Assembly (NCBI GenBank): GCA_019232645.1 | Contig: JAFANO010000653.1 | Span: forward strand, 1 to 5,061 | DNA from: Planctomycetaceae bacterium | GTDB taxonomy: Bacteria > Planctomycetota > Planctomycetia > Isosphaerales > Isosphaeraceae | Direction of reading: 5' to 3' | DNA length: 5,061 bases | Shown: positions 1 through 5,061 of the stretch, in pieces | Numbering within the stretch: position 1 is the first letter of the stretch | How the letters are laid out: the number at the start of each line of letters is the position of its first letter | The notes under the pieces: generated by a model | Told to the model about the DNA's origin: nothing | The model's input: only the letters and a program-made list of their open reading frames with translations | Databases searched by the model: none | Program-made: the position numbers and the translations under genes

Positions 1-1
1 T

Positions 2-265
2 GGGGAACCGTCGACCAGGGAGGTCCAGAATGCCCGGGCATTCGAGGCGCTGTTGACGGCCGTCTCGTTGAAGAACGAGAGGGAGTTGGAGAAGGACGCC
101 AAGCTCATCGACGAACGGCACGCCGCGGGCGAACTCTCCGACGGGAACTATAAAGAAATCCAGGAGATTGTCGAGAAGGCCCGCTTGAAGGACTGGGGGG
201 ACGCCGAGAAGCGAGCATACGAGTTCCGCGCGCAGTTCGGAGATAAGGGATCTTATTTCGAGTGA
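2..265 (+). CDS. 3' end of a charged helical protein, function unknown (5' partial)
   Basis: The frame is open from the left edge of the window (first complete codon at base 2) to a TGA at 263-265, giving 87 visible residues. A TTG at base 53 could serve as a start, but the codons before it also read as plausible protein and no ribosome binding site precedes it, so this is more likely the C-terminal part of a longer gene. The visible part is rich in Glu, Lys, Asp and Arg (for example EKDAKLIDERHAAGELSDG, then EIQEIVEKARLKDW) and should fold as two or three amphipathic helices. It shows no signal peptide, membrane segment or catalytic motif. I do not recognise the family. The gene converges with the DUF29 gene, and an IS630 element now lies between them, starting 19 bases after this stop codon. 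Confidence 0.6.
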   Translation, partial: GEPSTREVQNARAFEALLTAVSLKNERELEKDAKLIDERHAAGELSDGNYKEIQEIVEKARLKDWGDAEKRAYEFRAQFGDKGSYFE

Positions 266-284
266 TTCGATGAGACTTCTCATA

Positions 285-305
285 CGCATCCCAGAAATTT
301 CATGC
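285..305 (+). repeat. Left terminal inverted repeat of the IS630 element
   Basis: This 21-bp sequence begins CGCATCCCAGAAATTT and matches the reverse complement of 1415-1435 at 17 of 21 positions, with mismatches at positions 4, 11, 17 and 18. The stop codon of the transposase (300-302) lies inside it, so this repeat also encodes the last residue of the enzyme. The TA at 283-284 lies immediately outside. Confidence 0.85.
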
Positions 306-1346
306 GCAATCGTTGACATACGGGGCATTGCAGATCGAGCCGACCAACTCCGGCTTCAGGCAGACCGCACGCCAAACCCCGACGGCCGAGTCCTCCAGCT
401 CCTCGTAATCCCGGTAGACCCGCAGCGACCAGTAGTGACTCCTGAGGTAATGCCACAGGTTCTCCACCGGGTTCAGTTCGGGGGAATAGGGCAGGAGTTG
501 AATCAGGCTCACATTCCCCGGGGCCTTCAGATCCCTGCCGGTATGGTAGCCCGCCCCGTCCCACAACCGCACCGCATGGACCCCGGCCGGTAACTCTCGG
601 GAGAACTGCTCCAGGAACAGGTTGACAACCGCGGCGTTGAGCGTCGGGGAGATCAGCCCCGAGGCGGCCCCGGTGCCGGCACAGATCGCCGTCAGTACGT
701 AGAGGGAGGTGTACTGAGTCTGCCGCATCCCGCACGGCCGCGACCCCCGACGCGCCCAGACGCGGGCCAGCGTCCCCTGCTGGCCGAACCGGGCCTCGTC
801 CTCGAACCAGACCTGCACCTCCTCGTCGGGGTGGGCCTCGCGGATGGCGTGGATCTGGTCGACGACGACCTCCTGGAAGATGGCCTGCAGCTCCTCGTCG
901 GCGTCCTTGTGCTGCGGGCGGGGCATGAGGCTGCTGAAGCCGTGGCGGTGCAACAGGACGTCGCCGGCCTGCAGGCTCATGAGTACGCCGAACTCCAGCA
1001 CCAGGATGCGCTGCAGGTCGCGGCCGTAGAACGTGCAGATGCCGTCCTCGGGCGTCGGCCCGGCTTCCAGCCGCTCCTGGAATCGGAGCAGTTCTGGCCC
1101 GGAGAGGCGAGGCCGGCGCCCGGTGTGGGGTCGCTCGGCGAGGGCCTGCAGACCGCCTTGATTGTAACGCGCGACCCAGTTCTGGACGGCACGGACGCTG
1201 CACCCGAGGGCCTGGGTGACCTCGGTGGCGGAGCGGCCCTGGATGGCGAGGATGACGGCCTGGTAGCGGAGCCAGACCCTCTTGCCAGTGATGGCCTTGG
1301 CTAGGCGTTGGAGTTCGTCGAGGAGCAGGTGACCGTGGACGTGCAT
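300..1346 (-). CDS. IS630-family DDE transposase
   Basis: This 348-residue transposase should bind the element's inverted repeats and catalyse cut-and-paste movement into TA sites, the established behaviour of the IS630 family. Residues about 24-62 form a helix-turn-helix (RYQAVILAIQGRSATEVTQ, then SVRAVQNWVARYNQGG), followed by a basic linker with RPHTGRRPRL. The DDE nuclease core is complete: D183 in VWFEDEARFGQQG, D263 in VRLWDGAGYHTG, and E295 in LLPYSPELNPVENLWHYLR, the most diagnostic block of the family. The length is normal and no frameshift is visible. The ATG start is supported by GGAG seven bases upstream (CTCC at 1354-1357 on the + strand). The TGA stop lies inside the left inverted repeat. 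Longer open frames on both strands here are shadows of this high-GC gene. Confidence 0.95.
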   Translation of the reverse strand: MHVHGHLLLDELQRLAKAITGKRVWLRYQAVILAIQGRSATEVTQALGCSVRAVQNWVARYNQGGLQALAERPHTGRRPRLSGPELLRFQERLEAGPTPEDGICTFYGRDLQRILVLEFGVLMSLQAGDVLLHRHGFSSLMPRPQHKDADEELQAIFQEVVVDQIHAIREAHPDEEVQVWFEDEARFGQQGTLARVWARRGSRPCGMRQTQYTSLYVLTAICAGTGAASGLISPTLNAAVVNLFLEQFSRELPAGVHAVRLWDGAGYHTGRDLKAPGNVSLIQLLPYSPELNPVENLWHYLRSHYWSLRVYRDYEELEDSAVGVWRAVCLKPELVGSICNAPYVNDCA

Positions 1347-1414
1347 GGTGAGGCTCCGGGAGTGGACCGAAGAGCTTCATCTTGGCCGGGAGACGATTCC
1401 GGTGGAACATCTAT

Positions 1415-1435
1415 GCACTAAATTCCTGGGAAGCG
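1415..1435 (-). repeat. Right terminal inverted repeat of the IS630 element
   Basis: Read on the - strand it begins CGCTTCCCAGGAATTT, pairing with the left repeat at 17 of 21 positions. The outermost three bases (CGC) and the block TCCCAG are identical at the two ends. The TA at 1436-1437 lies immediately outside and, with 283-284, forms the TA target duplication. The repeat lies upstream of the transposase and probably contains or adjoins its promoter, but I see no convincing -35/-10 pair. Confidence 0.85.
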
Positions 1436-1439
1436 TATA

Positions 1440-1868
1440 TTACGGTGGGGAGTACTTCAGCAGGTCGTCGAGGCTCCACGGGCAGTCCGTGGGGAAGCGC
1501 TCCGGGGGCAAGCCCGTCTCGGCGACCGCCTGGGCGACGCCGTCGGCGTAACTTTCGGGGAGGACCTGCTCGGCGTGCCGGCGCAGGCTGCCGCCCCTCA
1601 CGAGTCGCTTCAGCGCGCGTTGCTGCTCGAGGATGGTGCGACGCCAGCTCCCACCCCGCCGCTTCGGCTGTCGCTCCCACTTCAGGACGTGCTGGATCAA
1701 TTTGACGAGTCGGCTCTCCACCTCCCGCCGGTCACGCTCGGCCATGGATTCCAAGAACTCCGTCAGATTTGCGTAATCAATTTCGTCATACTTGCCCAAC
1801 TTGATGAGTTCGGCGGTCCGGTTCAGCCATTCCGTTTCATCGGCCTGGTAAAGACCTGTCAAATCCAT
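1440..1868 (-). CDS. DUF29 family protein
   Basis: This 142-residue protein matches the DUF29 family, a group of small all-helical bacterial proteins of unknown function. The family pattern can be read along its length: N-terminal LYQADETEWLNRTAELIKLG; then DEIDYANLTEFLESMAERDR; then the basic core RREVESRLVKLIQHVLKWE followed by QPKRRGGSWRRTI; and the C-terminal TGLPPERFPTDCPWSLDDLL. The length is typical of the family, so the gene looks complete at both ends. The ATG is preceded by a strong AAGGAG six bases upstream (CTCCTT at 1875-1880 on the + strand). There is no signal peptide or membrane segment, so it is probably cytoplasmic. The stop codon ends only two bases from the TA duplication of the IS630 element, which just missed the gene. 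The upstream gap (1869-2039) holds no gene and no convincing promoter match. Confidence 0.9.
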   Translation of the reverse strand: MDLTGLYQADETEWLNRTAELIKLGKYDEIDYANLTEFLESMAERDRREVESRLVKLIQHVLKWERQPKRRGGSWRRTILEQQRALKRLVRGGSLRRHAEQVLPESYADGVAQAVAETGLPPERFPTDCPWSLDDLLKYSPP

Positions 1869-2039
1869 GGGTATCTCCTTTTTGCCGCTGAGCGCGCGGC
1901 TCGGCTCCGAGTCGACAGTGTACCATTATTCGATCCGTTCCGGGACAGCCAGGAACCGACTCCTCCCAAGCAAGAGACGAGAGACCCTACCACAACGCCC
2001 AACAACATCATGAGTTCTCATATGCACGATCGCCTTTGA

Positions 2040-2495
2040 TCACATCCGGGGCGGCGGCAAGTCCTCGAAGATCAGGCCCCCCGGCTTGTTCCCTTCGGGG
2101 AAGCTCGTCCATTCCGACCCGAACTACTCCAGGAAGTAGAGCGGGTAGGCGCGGAAGAAGACGCTCAGGGGGAGCAACAGCACCGTCCCCACGAAGGGGA
2201 GCGCCGCGATGCAGCACGTGGCGCAGGTGAGGGCCACCGCGATCAGCGCCGCGCCGATGCCGAGCACGAACTTGAAGAGCAGGTTCAGAACCATCTTCCC
2301 GCCCCGCCCGATCAGGATCGAGCGGCGGAACTCGCCCCAGGCGTCCAGCGACCCTTGCCGCCTCAGGTACATGATCGGGACCACGAAATCATACAGGAAG
2401 ACCTGGACGACCCCAATCACCAGCCCGGTGAGGAGCAAGAGCGGGACGGCGACCAGCAGGGCGGTAGCCGCGTGGTCGCCGAACGTGTCAGTGAG
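2040..2495 (-). pseudogene. Remnant of a multi-pass membrane protein, 5' truncated with an internal amber codon
   Basis: The frame runs from directly after the TGA at 2496-2498 to a TGA at 2040-2042. It is interrupted only by TAG at 2124-2126. The first part is strongly hydrophobic: a helix around ALLVAVPLLLLTGLVIGVVQ leading into FLYDFVVPIMYLRRQG, then a loop, then VLNLLFKFVLGIGAALIAVA followed by TCCIAALPFVGTVLLLPLSV, ending RAYPLYFLE. After the amber codon 27 more codons still read as protein (FGSEWTSFPEGNKPGGLIFE, then DLPPPRM). From memory, relatives in planctomycetes have Gln at this point (FLEQFGPEW-like), so TAG looks like a CAG-to-TAG change; this is inference. The N-terminal half is missing: the frame opens on GTPase-gene DNA and has no ATG or ribosome binding site. 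A shortened protein from the TTG at 2438 is possible but unlikely. Confidence 0.65.
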
Positions 2496-4844
2496 TCAAT
2501 CGGGGCGGGTCAGCGTGGGGATGGTGAAGTTGGAGGTGAAGACGAGGGTGGTGCCTCCCCCTTTGGACCCCTTGACGACGCCCGAGAGGTTGCGGATGGC
2601 CAGGGGGTCGCCCTTGCGGCTGGTGAGGGTGGCGACGGTCGAGTCGGACCAGTCGTAGTCGATGACCTTGATCGTCACGGGGTCGCCCGACTTCCAACGG
2701 ATCGGCCGGGGGAAGGTGTAGTCCCAGATCGGCCGGTGGGTGTTGCGGACCACCGGCGAGGGACCGTAGGTCTGGCCGGCGACCTCGATCACGACGCCGA
2801 GGTCGGGGCCGCCGCCGCCCAGGTACTTGCCGACGTCGGGGGCGACCTCGCCGCGGCGGAGGGTGACGCGGTACTCGCCCGGGACCGAGACCTTGTCCCA
2901 CCAGTCGAGATAGCGCAGCGCGTCGCGGGAGTGGAGGCCGTCGGGGTGGTCGTGCAGGTAGGCGCGGAGGCGGCGGGCCACCTCGGCGATGTCGTCGGGG
3001 TGGGCGACTAGGTGTTCGTACGCCTGTCGGTAGGTGTACGTGTCCCACTCGCGGAGGACCCGGTCCTTGGCCTCGATCGCCTCGCTGATGTAGCGGCCGC
3101 CGGCCTGGTGGGCCTTGAGGTACTCCTGGTAGCGCTCGATCCGGGTGGCAAAGTTGGTCGGGTATTGCCGCGAGTAGTTGCGGGCGCGGTCGATGTCGCG
3201 GTCGTCGAGCCGCCTGACGTAAGCCTCGAGCCGCCGCTCGACCTCGCCGCGCCACGGGCTCGCCGGGCGGTCGGCGAGGAACTGTCGGGCGCGGTCGATC
3301 AGCTCGCGGAGGTCGGCGTTGGGCAGGTCCTCGGTCCGGATGAGGTCGTCGACGAAATGCCGGTCGATCATCGATGCGCGCGCGGCCACCTGGGCCTTGA
3401 GCGAGGAGACCAGCGCCAGCGCCTCGTCGCGGTGGGGGGTCTCGGCGTAGTCGTGGAGGAAGGCACGGATGACGGCCAGGGGCCTCTCGGGCTCATCGCC
3501 CGAGGCCAGGGCCTCGGCCTTGACCTCGTTCCAGCGGGCGTCGTGTCGCGCCCGGTCCTCGGCCTGCTCGACCTGCCGGATCGCGGGAGCGAGCTGGGGG
3601 GCCTCGTCCTTCAGGCTCATGAGCCGCTGGCGGAGGTCGGGGGCGGCCGTGCCGTGCGCGACCTGGACCTCGGCGGCCTTGACCGTCCACTCGGCCTGCT
3701 TCAGGCGGGCGCTCCGGGCGCGCCCGGGCCAGAACAGCGCCAGCGAGGGGTGCCAGGCGCGGAACTCGGCCCAGTGCCGCGCCACCGCGGGGGCGGGGTT
3801 GTCCCGCTCGAACCGCAGGGCGCCGGCGTAGCCCCAGGCGTCGTACGCCGCCAGCGCGACCGCCGCGACCGCAGCGGTCGCCGCCAGGCCGGCCAGCAGC
3901 CGACGGGCCCGGCGCCGCCGGAGCGTCGCGAGCCGCGCGCGGTACTCGGCCGTGCGCCCCGACCGGGGATAGCGCCGCGCGAACGCGGCGACGCATCGCG
4001 AGAGGCGGGGCAGGTCGTCGGGGGCGAGGTCCCAGAGCCATCTCAGTCGCTCGACGTCGCCGGCCTCGAGCTGCTCGGCGAGCCAGCCGAGCGGCCCCTC
4101 CAGGCCGAGCGGGTGCAGCTCGGCGGGGGGCCGGCCCCCGTCCGCCCCCCGGCCGTAGGCGCTGACCGCGAAGATCGCCCCGTTCGGCGCGTGCCGCGCC
4201 AGGGCGTGCCGGGCCATCCCGTAGCGGGACTCGACCAGCCGCTCGACGCCCCAGCTCGCCGGGTCGTCGCCCGGCCCTGGCTCGCCCTGGGGAGAGGATT
4301 GGGCCAGGACGCGGTCGAACTTCGTCAGCAGCAGCGCGACGGGACGGCCGGTGGTCATGTCGTCGGAGCGCTCGATGTAGCGCTCGAGTAGGTCCTCGAC
4401 CTCCTGCTGCCTCCGCCGGCGATCGGCCGGGCTGGCCGAGCCCTCGGGGTCGAGGCAGAGCAGCACGGCGTCGCAGCCGGCGAAGAATTCCTGGATCGGC
4501 TCGTCGGAGCCGAGCGTGACGTGCTCGCCCTGGTAGTCCTTGACGAGCAGGTCGAACCGCGCCGCGTCGTGGTAGAGTCGGAGCTTCAGCTCGGTCTCGG
4601 CCAGCGTGCCTGCGGGCGGCTCGCCCGCCTCGATCTGCGCGATCTTCTCGGCCAGGTACTCGGCGCTGCTCGGGTCGGCCGCCGCCAGCCGGAGCCCCGG
4701 CACCTGGCCCGTCGAGGCCTGGCGGTAGAACATCGCCAGGAGCGTCGTCTTGCCTACGTCGCGATGGCCGAATAGCGCGATCCGCTTCGGCCCGACCAGC
4801 CGATCTTCCAGCACGTCGAGATGGGCCGTGCGACGGCTCGGCAT
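2496..4844 (-). CDS. Membrane-anchored GTPase with helical repeats and a C-terminal C2-like domain
   Basis: Residue numbers count from the alternative TTG at 4892; subtract 16 for the chosen ATG. The GTPase domain (about 35-275) has P-loop GHRDVGKT (42-49), DYQG (119-122, the DxxG motif), TKFD (190-193, the base-specificity motif) and SAY (244-246), so GTP rather than ATP is the likely ligand. A basic stretch RRRRARR (325-331) precedes one membrane helix (about 333-350). The positive-inside rule places the GTPase in the cytoplasm and everything after it outside. Residues about 365-670 are helical, with four related units near 478, 538, 591 and 645. Residues about 672-792 resemble a C2 domain: NTHRPIWDYTF, then IKVIDYDWSDST with Asp745, 747 and 750 placed like calcium-loop residues. 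The GTPase part recalls the GTPases of bacterial 'double-GTPase' conflict systems, but that is a weak guess. The cellular role is unknown. Confidence 0.85.
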   Translation of the reverse strand: MPSRRTAHLDVLEDRLVGPKRIALFGHRDVGKTTLLAMFYRQASTGQVPGLRLAAADPSSAEYLAEKIAQIEAGEPPAGTLAETELKLRLYHDAARFDLLVKDYQGEHVTLGSDEPIQEFFAGCDAVLLCLDPEGSASPADRRRRQQEVEDLLERYIERSDDMTTGRPVALLLTKFDRVLAQSSPQGEPGPGDDPASWGVERLVESRYGMARHALARHAPNGAIFAVSAYGRGADGGRPPAELHPLGLEGPLGWLAEQLEAGDVERLRWLWDLAPDDLPRLSRCVAAFARRYPRSGRTAEYRARLATLRRRRARRLLAGLAATAAVAAVALAAYDAWGYAGALRFERDNPAPAVARHWAEFRAWHPSLALFWPGRARSARLKQAEWTVKAAEVQVAHGTAAPDLRQRLMSLKDEAPQLAPAIRQVEQAEDRARHDARWNEVKAEALASGDEPERPLAVIRAFLHDYAETPHRDEALALVSSLKAQVAARASMIDRHFVDDLIRTEDLPNADLRELIDRARQFLADRPASPWRGEVERRLEAYVRRLDDRDIDRARNYSRQYPTNFATRIERYQEYLKAHQAGGRYISEAIEAKDRVLREWDTYTYRQAYEHLVAHPDDIAEVARRLRAYLHDHPDGLHSRDALRYLDWWDKVSVPGEYRVTLRRGEVAPDVGKYLGGGGPDLGVVIEVAGQTYGPSPVVRNTHRPIWDYTFPRPIRWKSGDPVTIKVIDYDWSDSTVATLTSRKGDPLAIRNLSGVVKGSKGGGTTLVFTSNFTIPTLTRPD

Positions 4845-4853
4845 TGCCACCCA

Positions 4854-4857
4854 TCCT
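4854..4857 (-). promoter_or_regulatory. Ribosome binding site supporting the ATG start of the GTPase gene
   Basis: On the - strand this reads AGGA, nine bases before the ATG at 4842-4844. The competing start is a TTG at 4890-4892 with GGAG (CTCC at 4898-4901 on the + strand) five bases upstream. I favour the ATG for two reasons. It is the commoner codon, and the protein then begins MPSRRTAHLDVLEDRL, shortly before the first GTPase strand, whereas the 16 extra residues (SYGSFDGIGSLGWVA) look unstructured. The choice is not certain, and both starts may be used. Confidence 0.4.
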
Positions 4858-4938
4858 AGGGATCCAATCCCGTCGAAAGAGCCGTAACTCAATGTCGCTC
4901 CGGGGAGTTTTTTTCTAGTGCCTCATCCAGTGAAAATC

Positions 4939-4966
4939 GAAAGGTTGGCCTTGACACCAACCTTTC
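4939..4966 (-). terminator. Perfect 10-bp hairpin, probable terminator of the right-edge gene
   Basis: GAAAGGTTGG (4939-4948) pairs perfectly with CCAACCTTTC (4957-4966) around an 8-base loop. Read leftwards, it lies 55 bases after the stop codon of the partial gene at the right edge and is followed by GATTTTC, a short, weak T-run. It therefore fits a modest intrinsic terminator that separates that gene from the GTPase gene. It could instead be an operator or a structured 5' leader of the GTPase transcript, because it also lies about 95 bases upstream of the GTPase ATG. Confidence 0.4.
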
Positions 4967-4999
4967 ATCTGTCCAGATGTACACGACAGCTGTCCAGCT
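4966..4999. promoter_or_regulatory. Two tandem palindromes with a shared CTG-TC-CAG core, candidate operator
   Basis: The first site is CATCTG-TC-CAGATG (4966-4979), with six-base arms pairing perfectly around TC. The second is AGCTG-TC-CAGCT (4988-4999), with five-base arms around the same TC. Both contain CTGTCCAG. Their centres are 21 bases apart, about two turns of the helix, as expected for two dimers bound on the same face of DNA. The pair lies upstream of the GTPase gene and downstream of the right-edge gene. No regulator gene is visible in the window, so a binding role is inference. Confidence 0.3.
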
Positions 5000-5021
5000 T
5001 CTTTTGAAGGGTTGACCTCGA

Positions 5022-5060
5022 TCACGAGCGGATCTCGATGACCGGGTAGAGCTTCTCCAG
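5022..5060 (-). CDS. Last codons of a leftward gene cut by the window edge (partial)
   Basis: Read leftwards from base 5060, the codons give LEKLYPVIEIRS and then TGA at 5022-5024. The composition is typical of real protein (alternating hydrophobic residues, a strand-like VIEIRS ending), and the position fits, since a terminator-like hairpin follows the stop. Only 12 residues are visible, so no family can be assigned. It would be the upstream neighbour of the GTPase gene on the same strand, separated from it by about 177 non-coding bases. Confidence 0.45.
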   Translation of the reverse strand: MEKLYPVIEIRS

Positions 5061-5061
5061 C

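Larger units (their letters stand above)
285..1435 (-). mobile_element. Complete IS630-family insertion sequence (1151 bp)
   Basis: The element is bounded by imperfect inverted repeats (285-305 and 1415-1435) and flanked on both sides by TA (283-284 and 1436-1437). That is the target duplication expected of IS630/Tc1-mariner transposition. It carries one uninterrupted transposase gene that fills almost the whole element on the - strand, with about 68 bases between its start codon and the right repeat. The size, one-gene layout, repeat structure and TA target all fit the IS630 family. Nothing visible is broken, so it may be active or recently inserted. Removing the element and one TA rejoins the flanks as CTTCTCATATATTACGG, leaving 21 bases between the stop codons of the two neighbouring convergent genes. 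No passenger gene is present. Confidence 0.9.

Noticed and set aside
53..265. Complete small gene starting at TTG 53
   Set aside because: The frame is open to the left edge, the codons before base 53 read as normal protein, and there is no ribosome binding site, so a 5'-partial gene is more likely.
280..1410. Open frame of 376 codons on the - strand overlapping the transposase
   Set aside because: It is rich in Arg, Pro, Gly and Ala with no family signature, while the 348-codon frame has the complete DDE motifs. It is a high-GC shadow frame.
1900..1911. CTCGG-CT-CCGAG palindrome upstream of the DUF29 gene as an operator or terminator
   Set aside because: Five-base GC-only arms are common by chance in DNA of this composition, and no T-run or second copy supports a function.
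2124..2438. Stand-alone 104-residue membrane protein starting at TTG 2438
   Set aside because: The hydrophobic frame extends upstream of this TTG without a ribosome binding site, and it continues as protein past the TAG, so a truncated, interrupted gene explains it better.
3012..4391. Open frame of 459 codons on the + strand opposite the GTPase gene
   Set aside because: Its composition (Val, Gly, Arg, Leu, Asp repeats) is that of the antisense of a high-GC gene, and no motif or ribosome binding site supports it. The GTPase motifs on the other strand are decisive.
3493..4854. Second long - strand frame of 453 codons within the GTPase gene
   Set aside because: It is low-complexity Arg/Gly/Ala/Pro sequence shifted by one frame relative to the GTPase, with no recognisable domain.
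4951..4983. TTGACA at 4951-4956 as the -35 box of a rightward promoter
   Set aside because: No acceptable -10 lies at the right distance (CAGATG at 17 bases is poor), no rightward gene follows, and the hexamer falls in and next to the loop of the hairpin.

Overview
The window looks like chromosomal DNA of a high-GC bacterium, most plausibly a planctomycete of the Isosphaeraceae type. That assignment is inference. It rests on the high GC content, the wide gaps between small groups of genes, a large GTPase/membrane/C2-like protein, and a multi-pass membrane-protein remnant whose style I associate with planctomycetes. No taxonomic marker gene is present.

Layout, left to right. (1) Bases 2-265, + strand: the 3' end of a charged, helical protein of unknown function, cut by the window edge. 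(2) Bases 285-1435: a complete IS630-family insertion sequence of 1151 bp. It has 21-bp imperfect terminal inverted repeats (17/21 matching), TA dinucleotides on both sides and one intact transposase on the - strand. It sits in what was a gap of about 21 bp between the stop codons of two convergent genes, so it breaks neither. (3) Bases 1440-1868, - strand: an intact DUF29-family gene with a strong ribosome binding site. (4) Bases 2040-2495, - strand: a decayed gene for a multi-pass membrane protein. It lacks its N-terminal part and carries an in-frame amber codon, and the frame stays readable for 27 codons beyond that codon. (5) Bases 2496-4844 (or 4892), - strand: the main gene, encoding about 782-798 residues. 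The product has an N-terminal GTPase domain, one transmembrane helix, a helical region with about four ~53-residue repeats, and a C-terminal C2-like domain. (6) Bases 4845-5021: a non-coding gap holding a perfect 10-bp hairpin and two tandem palindromes with the same core, 21 bp apart centre to centre. (7) Bases 5022-5060, - strand: the last 12 codons of another gene, cut by the window edge.

The DUF29 gene, the remnant, the GTPase and the right-edge gene all read leftwards. The hairpin downstream of the right-edge gene suggests the GTPase begins its own transcription unit. The remnant begins directly at the GTPase stop codon and in the same frame, which suggests a deletion removed its 5' part. 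The most interesting item is the GTPase protein: its layout predicts a nucleotide switch in the cytoplasm joined through the membrane to a repeat stalk and a possible calcium- or lipid-binding C2-like domain outside. The window shows no CRISPR array, tRNA, rRNA, or recognisable defence or biosynthetic operon.
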